The notes under the pieces: model-generated
What the model was told of the DNA's origin: nothing
Databases searched by the model: none
The model's input: only the letters and a program-made list of their open reading frames with translations
Position numbers and translations under genes: made by a program
Origin: Planctomycetota bacterium
Lineage (GTDB): Bacteria; Planctomycetota; Phycisphaerae; SM23-33
Direction: 5' to 3'
Length of the DNA stretch: 12,097 bases
NCBI GenBank assembly: GCA_021160865.1
Contig: JAGHBS010000234.1
Location: forward strand, 1-12,097
Part shown: one piece after another, positions 1 to 6,425 of the stretch
Layout: the number at the start of each line of letters is the position of its first letter
How positions within the stretch are numbered: position 1 is the stretch's first letter

Positions 1-1812
1 CTTTATGAAGAGTTCAAGAGTCTGTTTCCTGAAAATGCCGTTGAATATTTCGTTAGCTACTACGATTACTATCAGCCCGAAGCCTATATCCCCCAAAGAG
101 ATATCTATATCGAGAAAGATGCCGCCAAGAATGAAGACCTCGATCGTCTCCGACTTGCCACCACTACCAGCCTGATGACCCGCCGCGATGTAATCGTAGT
201 TGCCAGCGTATCGTGCATCTTTGGCCTCGGCTCGCCGGCTGAATATAAACGAATGGTCGTACCTGTTCGCATCAACGAGAACATCGAGCGAGACGAACTG
301 CTCCGACAACTCGTCAACATGCAATACGAACGCAATGATACGGACTTCAAGCGAGGTACATTCCGCGTAAGAGGCGATACCATCGAGGTTTACCCCGCTT
401 ACGAGCAATTCGCTTATCGCATCGAAATGTTTGACGATTCCATCGAGGCAATCTACCTCGTCCACCCCACCAGCGGGGAAATCATCAACCAGGTTGACGT
501 TGCCTTTATTTATCCTGCCGTTCATTACGTCGCTGCCGAAGATACGCTCGAACGGGCTATTGCGTCCATCGAAGCCGAACTGGAGCAAAGACTCGCCGAA
601 CTGCGCAATGCCGGCAAACTGCTCGAAGCCCAGCGGCTTGCTGCCCGAACGCGATACGATATTGAAATGATGCTGGAGGTGGGATATTGCCCCGGTATAG
701 AAAATTACTCTCGTCATCTCGACGGCAGGGCTCCGGGCGAGAGGCCTTACACGCTTATTGATTATTTCGGCGACGATTTCCTGCTGATTATCGACGAATC
801 GCACGTGACGATCCCCCAGCTTCGGGCGATGTACCATGGCGACCGCTCTCGCAAGGAAGTGCTGGTAGAGCATGGCTTCCGTTTGCCATCGGCACTGGAT
901 AATCGTCCGCTGAAATTCGAGGAACTCGAGAAGATGTGGAAGCAGGTGGTATTCGTATCAGCCACGCCTGGCCCTTACGAGCTTGAAAAAACTGGCGGGG
1001 AAGTCATCGAGCAGATTATCCGCCCGACGGGGCTGGTTGATCCCGTCGTCGAAGTACGACCTGCCGAAAATCAAGTGGCTGACCTTCTCGAGGAGGTTCG
1101 CAAACGAATCGCTGCCAAACAAAGGACACTCATTACCACACTCACCAAACGATTGGCTGAAGACCTCGCTGCCTACATCGAGCAGGAAGGATTTCGTTGT
1201 AAGTATCTGCATAGCGAGATAGATACGCTTGATCGTGTCGAAATCCTGCGCGATTTACGTGCCGGTAAATTCGACGTCCTTGTCGGCGTGAATCTTCTGC
1301 GCGAGGGGCTTGATTTGCCTGAAGTTTCGCTGGTAGCCATCCTCGATGCCGATAGGGAAGGTTTTCTTCGCTCCGAGACCAGTTTGATTCAGATGATAGG
1401 TCGATGTGCCCGCAATGTCGATGCGCACGTCATACTTTATGCTGACCGCATTACCGAGGCGATGCGTCGTGCCATCGCTGAGACCAATCGTCGTCGCAAT
1501 GCCCAGTTAGCCTACAATGCCGAGCATGGCATAACGCCCAAGACCATCGTCAAGGCGATACGCTCGACCCTATCGGAGCAGGTATCCGCCAATCGGATCG
1601 TCCGCGAGGTAGCCGGGCTCGATGAAGACGAGTTTGAGCGGGAAGAATTGATAGCCGAACTGCATGCCGAGATGCTTGCTGCTGCCGATGCCCTGGACTT
1701 TGAACGGGCTGCCTTTTTGCGCGACCGCATCGCCGAACTCAAAGGCGAATTACCCACGAAAAAACCGAGACGAAAACGAAGAAAATTACACCCCGCCCGT
1801 AGAAAAAGATAA
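1..1812 (+). CDS. uvrB: UvrABC system protein B, 5'-truncated by window edge
   Basis: UvrB is the damage-verifying, DNA-loading subunit of nucleotide excision repair; it receives lesions from UvrA and recruits UvrC. The frame is open from base 1 and 603 codons are visible. E. coli UvrB is 673 residues, so roughly the first 60-80 residues, including Walker A, lie upstream. Visible landmarks are the tyrosine-rich beta-hairpin (SYYDYYQPEAYIP, codons 19-31), the Walker B DESH motif (codons 265-268, about 793-804), FVSATPGPYELE (about 952-987), the helicase motif V/VI region ending in QMIGRCARN (about 1390-1416), and a C-terminal UVR coiled-coil domain (about 1624-1740). The protein ends in a very basic tail (KKPRRKRRK). 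Motif VI has Cys where UvrB usually has Ala (GRAARN); the arginines are kept. The gene is GC-richer than the reverse-strand gene that follows. Confidence 0.97.
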   Translation, partial: LYEEFKSLFPENAVEYFVSYYDYYQPEAYIPQRDIYIEKDAAKNEDLDRLRLATTTSLMTRRDVIVVASVSCIFGLGSPAEYKRMVVPVRINENIERDELLRQLVNMQYERNDTDFKRGTFRVRGDTIEVYPAYEQFAYRIEMFDDSIEAIYLVHPTSGEIINQVDVAFIYPAVHYVAAEDTLERAIASIEAELEQRLAELRNAGKLLEAQRLAARTRYDIEMMLEVGYCPGIENYSRHLDGRAPGERPYTLIDYFGDDFLLIIDESHVTIPQLRAMYHGDRSRKEVLVEHGFRLPSALDNRPLKFEELEKMWKQVVFVSATPGPYELEKTGGEVIEQIIRPTGLVDPVVEVRPAENQVADLLEEVRKRIAAKQRTLITTLTKRLAEDLAAYIEQEGFRCKYLHSEIDTLDRVEILRDLRAGKFDVLVGVNLLREGLDLPEVSLVAILDADREGFLRSETSLIQMIGRCARNVDAHVILYADRITEAMRRAIAETNRRRNAQLAYNAEHGITPKTIVKAIRSTLSEQVSANRIVREVAGLDEDEFEREELIAELHAEMLAAADALDFERAAFLRDRIAELKGELPTKKPRRKRRKLHPARRKR

Positions 1813-2204
1813 TCCTCTACCATCCCTTAAACGGGTTGATTCAGTTTGAACATCCCTTTACTAAGCCATTGAACCGCCTCACCCCCAAGCCTCTCAGATT
1901 AAACCATCCACCCAAACCATAATAGTCCGCGTTATCTACTCCCGTAATTGCGATTAATCCTCGTGATTGCAAATAATAAAACTCAGTATTCAAAGCGTTC
2001 AATACAAACTTTAGAATAGCCCAATCCAATATACCCTCTGCAAATATTTAGATACCTTCACAATAGCCCATTCATTCACAATAAGCAGATAACACTTGGC
2101 CGGTATGCTAAGCCCGTGGGGCTGGGTAAGCGAAGCAAATTGCATACTTCATCGTTGTTCAAGTGCAATAGCACCGAAGCGAAGAGTCGCGGGCGACACA
2201 TGGA
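1813..2204. other. Intergenic stretch between convergent genes; no convincing gene
   Basis: This 392-base stretch separates the 3' ends of uvrB and the reverse-strand GHKL gene. Only short frames exist: a 62-codon reverse frame at 1841-2029 that would need a TTG start, and a forward frame from 2096 that runs into the GHKL gene. Neither has a ribosome binding site or a recognisable motif. Small dyads are present: AGCCC/GGGCT at 2111-2123 with a 3-base loop, and GTCGC/GCGAC at 2186-2197. None is followed by a T-run, so no clear terminator for either gene can be named. An imperfect 21-base direct repeat sharing the core AATAGCCCA occurs at 2015-2023 and 2062-2070, 47 bases apart. The stretch could be decayed sequence left by an insertion. 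Confidence 0.5.
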
Positions 2205-3743
2205 TTAAAGTTCTCGTAAACCTAACTCTTCTATTGTTTTCCATTCCAAATTATAAGTGTTTTCAAGACCGTCTTTTCTTTTGTTTATTTCGTTGATTAT
2301 GTTTCTGACAGTAGATGGAATTTCTTTTGCTACTAATCTGCCAACTTTGGGACTTTTTTCTTCGTCTTTGACGATCCCATCCCAATACATCAAAAGTTGA
2401 TATGCATCAATAGGGGCAGCAGTTCCTGCTTTTAGTTCATAGATATGGATATCCCCGTTTTCAAGTTCATGGTAGATATCAACCCTTACACCAGTTCCTC
2501 CCCAAATAGGGCGATCTCTCTGAACTCTACTCCCTGTGTAATGTCCTTCTAACATCCTTTTCAACTTTTTTGCTAAATCTTTCTCTATTATACCACTTGT
2601 GATTCGCTGTGGCTTGAATTCTTCATCGTCTAATTTTTCTACTAACCCAATCCAAAAAGGATTGTGTGGGTCTAGACTGATTTTATTATTAACGGTTCTG
2701 AATTTTGGATCATTTAAAATTAACTCTCCAACAAATCTGTTGAATTGATTATGCCTTGGTACATCTGCCCATATTTCGGGAAGTTGTCCAGTTTTTAGGA
2801 GACGACTTCTTACAACAATATCTATACCTTGCGTTGGAATATTTCCTTGATAATAGATTTTTAAAGGATAAGGTTTCCCTTGAGATGGATCCTTTACTTT
2901 CTCTACATCTAAATTCCCCCGTATATAGACTACTTTTGCTTTTCCTTCGGGACCATCAATTTCAATCTCAGCAGTTGGGGAGCCACCAGCATCATAAGGA
3001 ATTTCTATCGGTTTAATACGAGACTCTTCCCAGTCAACATCATAATTTGGATTATCTTCATCATCCCCTAAATTTCTCCACCTTAGCCATAATTTATTAT
3101 TGGGATTTTTTAAGAATCCCCTGTACATTACCCCTAAGTGGTCTATAAATCTTTCTACTAGTGTTTCAAAAGTTCTGGCTCGGTGATACAAAGTATTGAA
3201 AAATTCAAAGGCAGTTTCTGCATATACTCTTGTTCCACGATCTGCAGTAGCATGTGCCAGTCCCTCATTCCACAATTCAATATCCCCTCGTTCTAATTTC
3301 ATTTGGGAAGAAAAAGGACCTTTTACTACATATACTAAGCCGTTATTTACAGCATAATCATCTCTAGTTTGAAGAGTCCAAGGTAATTTGTTCCCAATTG
3401 TTAACACACAGAGTGAATTTTTTAGACCAAAACCATGCTCATTTAAAGGTCCTTCTGAACGACCTTTACCACCCAGTGAAAAAATATGTTTAGTTATCTC
3501 ATCAACAGTCATTCCTATTCCTTGGTCGGCTACTTTAACGCGTATTTTATTTCCTAGTTTTTCCAATGTTACTTCTATTTTGAATGGCAATAAATCTCCT
3601 TCTGAATCTTTACCAGATGCCGATATACTGTTATCAATAAGTTCCCCCACTACTTGATGAAAATCCATTTCTTGACGTCCTAAACCTTCCCAATATCTCT
3701 CTTCTTCAATAATTATTTGAACGTCCTTTGGAAATTCACTCAT
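2205..3743 (-). CDS. GHKL (Hsp90/MORC-like) ATPase fused to PD-(D/E)XK nuclease-like domain; candidate defence protein
   Basis: This 512-residue protein joins two domains. The N-terminal part (about 25-180) shows the GHKL ATP-binding motifs: N box GELIDNS with E34 and N38, G1 box DQGIGM (D73, G75, G77), and G2-like HGFGLK (G104, G106, K108). Residues about 181-345 resemble the transducer part of MORC/Hsp90-type ATPases. The C-terminal part shows a PD-(D/E)XK pattern: D422 (VRVDIY), E436-L-K438 (IYELKAG), then Q449-x3-Y453, the QxxxY extension seen in RecB/Cas4-type nucleases. Start: ATG at 3743 is chosen because GGAGGAGGTG lies 7 bases upstream; an in-frame ATG at 3794 would put that site inside the coding region. 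The gene is visibly AT-rich (21 G/C of 60 at 2581-2640, against 34 of 60 at 1261-1320 in uvrB). No methylase, helicase or partner gene is adjacent. Family knowledge links GHKL-nuclease combinations to restriction-like defence; a role in DNA repair or topology is the alternative. The specific function is inferred. Confidence 0.88.
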   Translation of the reverse strand: MSEFPKDVQIIIEEERYWEGLGRQEMDFHQVVGELIDNSISASGKDSEGDLLPFKIEVTLEKLGNKIRVKVADQGIGMTVDEITKHIFSLGGKGRSEGPLNEHGFGLKNSLCVLTIGNKLPWTLQTRDDYAVNNGLVYVVKGPFSSQMKLERGDIELWNEGLAHATADRGTRVYAETAFEFFNTLYHRARTFETLVERFIDHLGVMYRGFLKNPNNKLWLRWRNLGDDEDNPNYDVDWEESRIKPIEIPYDAGGSPTAEIEIDGPEGKAKVVYIRGNLDVEKVKDPSQGKPYPLKIYYQGNIPTQGIDIVVRSRLLKTGQLPEIWADVPRHNQFNRFVGELILNDPKFRTVNNKISLDPHNPFWIGLVEKLDDEEFKPQRITSGIIEKDLAKKLKRMLEGHYTGSRVQRDRPIWGGTGVRVDIYHELENGDIHIYELKAGTAAPIDAYQLLMYWDGIVKDEEKSPKVGRLVAKEIPSTVRNIINEINKRKDGLENTYNLEWKTIEELGLREL

Positions 3744-3748
3744 ATTTT

Positions 3749-3756
3749 CACCTCCT
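3749..3756 (-). promoter_or_regulatory. Strong ribosome binding site deciding the GHKL-nuclease start
   Basis: On the reverse strand AGGAGGTG, within GGAGGAGGTG, ends 5-7 bases before the ATG at 3743. It is one of the best Shine-Dalgarno sequences in the window and fixes the start 17 codons downstream of the longest open frame. Confidence 0.85.
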
Positions 3757-3802
3757 CCTGATAATTTCATGTCGCCTGCAATTTCGGACAACATAAATTA
3801 AC

Positions 3803-3848
3803 CGAACATCGTTCGTTTATCCCCTCTAAAATTGGAGATAATACGAAC
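3803..3848 (-). promoter_or_regulatory. Overlapping GTTCG/CGAAC dyads in the GHKL-nuclease leader (operator or hairpin)
   Basis: Three CGAAC/GTTCG half-sites lie just downstream of the predicted transcription start. GTTCG at 3811-3815 can pair with CGAAC at 3844-3848. In reverse-strand RNA this gives a long hairpin: GTTCGT/ACGAAC, one bulged A, TTATC/GATAA, a G-U pair and CC/GG around a 9-base loop. The same GTTCG also forms a short perfect palindrome with CGAAC at 3803-3807 (spacer ATC). The two pairings exclude each other. The sites could be a repressor operator or an RNA leader element. CGAAC-n-GTTCG recalls the Gram-positive LexA box, but the spacer here is 3 rather than 4 bases. Confidence 0.5.
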
Positions 3849-3869
3849 CTACTTTCTTTATCTCCGCTC

Positions 3870-3898
3870 ATTATGAAGGGTTATAGGAAAAATGTCAA
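3870..3898 (-). promoter_or_regulatory. Near-consensus sigma-70 promoter for the GHKL-nuclease gene
   Basis: Read on the reverse strand, TTGACA (3898-3893, a perfect -35) is followed after exactly 17 bases by CATAAT (3875-3870, five of six matches to the -10). Transcription would start near 3863, leaving a leader of about 120 bases before the ATG at 3743. The leader contains the overlapping dyads at 3803-3848. The strength suggests substantial expression unless repressed. Confidence 0.75.
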
Positions 3899-3932
3899 GA
3901 GTTTATGGATGGTTTTTTCACGGCTTTTGTTG

Positions 3933-3941
3933 TGGGATAAT
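3933..3941 (+). promoter_or_regulatory. Possible extended -10 promoter for nadC-birA
   Basis: TGG followed by GATAAT (3936-3941) fits an extended -10 (TGn plus five of six -10 bases). No good -35 lies upstream, only a T-rich run at about 3913-3918. Transcription would start near 3948, about 47 bases before the nadC ATG, and diverges from the GHKL promoter at 3870-3898. Confidence 0.4.
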
Positions 3942-3948
3942 AATTATC
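3936..3948. promoter_or_regulatory. Fur-like 6-1-6 palindrome over the nadC -10 element
   Basis: GATAAT-A-ATTATC is a perfect 6-1-6 palindrome and matches the core hexamer arrangement of the classical Fur box. It overlaps the proposed nadC -10, where a bound repressor would block initiation. The sequence is AT-rich, so chance or binding by another regulator is possible. Confidence 0.35.
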
Positions 3949-3994
3949 AATAATGTCTTTCTATCCGTCGGCGGGGCGGTTATCATAGAAGGCT

Positions 3995-4876
3995 ATGGTA
4001 ATCAAGCCTGATCAATCTGAGCGTGATGCCCTTGCGGTGCTGGTAAACCTTGCCAAGGCAGAGGACCTGGGCGAAGGGGATATTACCTGTACGATTCTGC
4101 CAGCAGGCATCAAATGCACGGGTAAATTCATCGCCAGGGAGAAACTAATCTTCTGTGGCGGGGCGTTCCTGGAACAAATAGCAGCCAGCTACGATGAGGC
4201 AATCGCAACGACGGTTCTGGTAGATGAAGGTACTGAAGTCGAAACAGGTGAGGTGCTGGCTGAATGGTCAGGTCCAGCCGGGGCGATATTATCGGCAGAG
4301 CGCGTCGCACTGAACTTCCTCCAGCGGCTCAGCGGGATCGCCACGATGACGCGAAAATACGTTGATGCAGTTGCAGGGACATCGGCAACCATCTACGATA
4401 CACGTAAGACCACGCCTGCCTGGCGACGGCTGGAAAAATATGCCGTCCGCGTCGGCGGTGGAAAAAATCATCGGCTCGGTCTGTATGATGCCGTTATCAT
4501 CAAGGATAATCACCTTGCCGTTATGAACTGGGAGGACCTTGCCGGCAAGATTGCCTCGCTTCGGAAATCGCTAAGCAAGGGCGGCTTTATCGAGATAGAA
4601 GTCGATAATCTCGAACAACTCCGAGAAGCGCTGGCAATGGATGTTGACGTAATAATGCTCGACAATATGCCAGTAGATCAATTGGCTGCTGCGGTGGCAA
4701 TGCGTAATGAACTATGTCCGAGCAGGTCTGTGGAGTTGGAGGCTTCGGGTGGGATAACACTGGAAAATGTCCGCCAGGCTGCTGAAACGGGCGTAGAACG
4801 CATTGCGATAGGCGCACTGACGCACTCGGCACCGGCTGTCGATATCGCAATGGAAGTCCACAAAGATAATTCCTGA
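3995..4876 (+). CDS. nadC: Nicotinate-nucleotide pyrophosphorylase (carboxylating), quinolinate phosphoribosyltransferase
   Basis: NadC converts quinolinate and PRPP to nicotinate mononucleotide, CO2 and pyrophosphate in de novo NAD synthesis in the cytoplasm. At 293 residues it has normal length. Signatures are AEDLGEGDIT (22-31), ERVALNFLQRLSGIAT (102-117), TRKTTP (136-141), GGGKNHRLGL (154-163), IKDNH (169-173), EVDNLEQ (202-208), MLDNM (221-225) and ELEASGGI (247-254), with the closing HSAPAVDIAMEV. These cover the quinolinate- and PRPP-binding residues, so the enzyme looks intact. The ATG at 3995 has only AGAAGG 2 bases upstream, so its initiation signal is poor. birA follows after 39 bases on the same strand, a likely cofactor-biosynthesis pair. 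The first gene reads divergently from the GHKL-nuclease gene and shares its 251-base upstream region. Confidence 0.97.
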   Translation: MVIKPDQSERDALAVLVNLAKAEDLGEGDITCTILPAGIKCTGKFIAREKLIFCGGAFLEQIAASYDEAIATTVLVDEGTEVETGEVLAEWSGPAGAILSAERVALNFLQRLSGIATMTRKYVDAVAGTSATIYDTRKTTPAWRRLEKYAVRVGGGKNHRLGLYDAVIIKDNHLAVMNWEDLAGKIASLRKSLSKGGFIEIEVDNLEQLREALAMDVDVIMLDNMPVDQLAAAVAMRNELCPSRSVELEASGGITLENVRQAAETGVERIAIGALTHSAPAVDIAMEVHKDNS

Positions 4877-4915
4877 TTTGTCTTAGCTTTCCGCGAGGCT
4901 GCCCTACCAACGACG

Positions 4916-5887
4916 ATGGATATTGCGAACAAGATTCTGGAAAACCTCTACGATCGGCGAAACGGGTTCTTCACGCTCGAAGAGATTGGGTATGCCGTCG
5001 GCGCCAATCACGAAACGGTCGAGCGGGCGTTGGGGGAATTGTCCAACCGCGGTCATCGCTTCGAGCGTCACCCTGCCGAGGGGATAAAATTAGTTCGTCC
5101 GACCGTCATGGACGCCTATCTGATTGAGCGGGGTTTGCCCGTCAAGCACATCGGTCGGAATGTCATCTGCTTCGATGAGGTTGACTCGACCAACGACATC
5201 GCCTTTGATGCTGCTAATCAGGCTGATGGGCAGGCACTTGTCATAACGGCTCAGTATCAGCGAATGGGTAGGGGGAGGTTTAATCGGAAATGGCTCGCCA
5301 AGCCGAACTCAGCCATCCTCGCCAGCGTCCTGCTGCATAAATCAGCATCAATTCTGCCTCATGAATCGTTAACAATCGCAGCCGGGTTAGCGGTGGCTGA
5401 AGGTATCGAGCAGATAACTAACTTGCGACCTTCTCTCCGATGGCCTAACGATGTAATCATTGACGATGCCAAACTGGCTGGGGTACTGGTGGAAGTCCGC
5501 TACAGGGGCGCTGCTCGATATGTAGTTATCGGATTTGGAGTAAATGTCTTATCGGCACCATCTATGGAGGTGATAGGAAAAAAGGCAACGTGCCTGGCTG
5601 AGACAATGGCTCCGATGCCAGTACCCGAACCAATAGATATTCTTCGTTCAATCCTCATACGGATTGATTACTGGATTGAGCAATTGAGCAAAAGTAATGT
5701 TCAACATCTACATCAACAATGGTGTAAACGGTGCGATATGATAAACCGATTAGTCAGGATCGTCTCTTCGGGGCACCGCTTCACAGGCAGAGTGATTGAT
5801 GTAAATCCGCTTGAAGGATTGATACTAATGACCCCGCAAGGTCAATGCATTCGCCTACCGGCTGAGACTTCTACGCTGGTAGATTAG
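4916..5887 (+). CDS. birA: Bifunctional biotin-[acetyl-CoA-carboxylase] ligase / biotin repressor
   Basis: BirA activates biotin to biotinyl-AMP and attaches it to the carrier protein of acetyl-CoA carboxylase; versions with an N-terminal DNA-binding domain can also repress biotin genes. The 323-residue protein has a winged-helix region (about 5-60, core FTLEEIGYAVGANHETVERA), the catalytic domain (about 80-265) and a C-terminal SH3-like domain (about 275-320). Catalytic landmarks are EVDSTND (88-94), GRGRFNRKW (118-126), RWPNDV (175-180), KLAGVLVE (186-193) and GFGVNV (206-211). The biotinyl-AMP loop is usually GRGRRGRxW; here Phe and Asn replace the central Arg-Gly. The HTH suggests a regulatory role but no target operator was found. 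The ATG at 4916 has no clear Shine-Dalgarno sequence, so translation may be coupled to nadC 39 bases upstream. Confidence 0.95.
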   Translation: MDIANKILENLYDRRNGFFTLEEIGYAVGANHETVERALGELSNRGHRFERHPAEGIKLVRPTVMDAYLIERGLPVKHIGRNVICFDEVDSTNDIAFDAANQADGQALVITAQYQRMGRGRFNRKWLAKPNSAILASVLLHKSASILPHESLTIAAGLAVAEGIEQITNLRPSLRWPNDVIIDDAKLAGVLVEVRYRGAARYVVIGFGVNVLSAPSMEVIGKKATCLAETMAPMPVPEPIDILRSILIRIDYWIEQLSKSNVQHLHQQWCKRCDMINRLVRIVSSGHRFTGRVIDVNPLEGLILMTPQGQCIRLPAETSTLVD

Positions 5888-5944
5888 CCAGCAAATATAT
5901 CCACCACATTATCCAAAGAACTATCGTCGGGGACGAATAAAGTT

Positions 5945-5961
5945 GAGGGGAATTTGCCCTC
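5945..5961 (+). terminator. Possible weak terminator downstream of birA
   Basis: GAGGG and CCCTC form a perfect 5-base-pair stem with a 7-base loop 57 bases after the birA stop. A run of T appears only about 19 bases later (TTTT at 5981-5984), so this is not a classical intrinsic terminator. It is the only candidate seen after nadC-birA. Confidence 0.25.
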
Positions 5962-6342
5962 GATGGAAATATATCTTACGTTTTAAATGTCATGCAAATT
6001 CCCTTTCATAGAAGGCAATACCTATTCTGAAAGGGAGTCTTTATTGGGAAATCGAGTTCCCAAAAGCCTATCTCAAAGAAAGGTCTTCCCGGAGACCCAT
6101 CGAACAAACCGGTCGCCTGGAGGATGCCCCATCAGACAAGAAGTCACCGGACGGTGTGATTCAGCAAGGATGATCTCCTCAACTGTTCTTGACAGAGTTT
6201 CTAAAACCACAGGCATCCCCAAACGGCATCTTTCCACCGTCGAGATGAAAAAAATAGAAGATTTATTAATCAAGATGAACCTTTTTATAGTCGATACGCA
6301 ACTACGTCACGATAGACCGTGCCATAAAAATAAGCAAAAGAA

Positions 6343-6359
6343 CCCCGGATGGTCCGGGG
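6343..6359. other. GC-rich stem-loop upstream of the pilin operon
   Basis: CCCCGGA and TCCGGGG form a perfect 7-base-pair stem with a TGG loop. On the forward strand it is followed by GAATAAAAT, without a T-run. On the reverse strand it is followed by a T-rich tract (TTCTTTTGCTTATTTTTA), so it would work better as a terminator of reverse-strand transcription, although no reverse gene is seen there. In a pilin leader it could instead protect the mRNA 5' end. Confidence 0.4.
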
Positions 6360-6413
6360 CGAATAAAATGAGTACAACTATCCTGTGTTCGTAAAAATGT
6401 GTAGGTAAGAAAT

Positions 6414-6420
6414 GGAGGTG
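6414..6420 (+). promoter_or_regulatory. Strong ribosome binding site of the first pilin gene
   Basis: GGAGGTG ends 5 bases before the ATG at 6426 (GGAGG to ATG 7 bases). It is much stronger than the sites of the later operon genes, in line with this being the most highly translated subunit. Confidence 0.8.
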
Positions 6421-6425
6421 CAAAG

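Larger units (their letters stand above)
5888..6425. other. 538-base gap with several stem-loops; no convincing gene
   Basis: Between birA and the pilin operon no frame looks like a normal gene. A 135-codon forward frame (5987-6394) lacks a ribosome binding site and has low-complexity, cysteine/proline-scattered content. A second forward frame is open for 53 codons (6012-6170) without an ATG. Perfect stem-loops lie at 5945-5961 (GAGGG/CCCTC), 6044-6063 (TTGGGAA/TTCCCAA), 6082-6097 (GGTCT/AGACC), 6145-6156 (CACCG/CGGTG) and 6343-6359. A weak promoter, TTATTA (6263-6268), 17 bases, TATAGT (6286-6291), could drive the operon. The stretch may be a long leader, an unrecognised structured RNA or a decayed gene. 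Confidence 0.4.

Noticed and set aside
1841..2029. 62-codon reverse frame
   Set aside because: It needs a TTG start, has an in-frame stop shortly upstream, no ribosome binding site and no family resemblance that I can name.
2096..2296. 66-codon forward frame
   Set aside because: It runs about 90 bases into the opposite-strand GHKL gene, whose coding evidence is strong, and has no ribosome binding site.
3744..3794. Longer start (ATG at 3794) for the GHKL-nuclease gene
   Set aside because: The added 17 codons include the strong Shine-Dalgarno sequence itself (read as SGGGE), so they are leader rather than protein.
3803..3815. CGAAC-ATC-GTTCG as a true LexA box
   Set aside because: The known Gram-positive box has four bases between the half-sites and this has three; the match is not enough to call it without genome-wide support.
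4128..4932. Several reverse-strand frames across nadC
   Set aside because: They are antisense to a fully conserved NadC sequence and have no motifs or ribosome binding sites.
5987..6394. 135-codon forward frame ahead of the pilin operon
   Set aside because: It has no ribosome binding site, no recognisable motif and odd residue content, and a competing frame is open across part of it. It is kept only as part of the unexplained gap.
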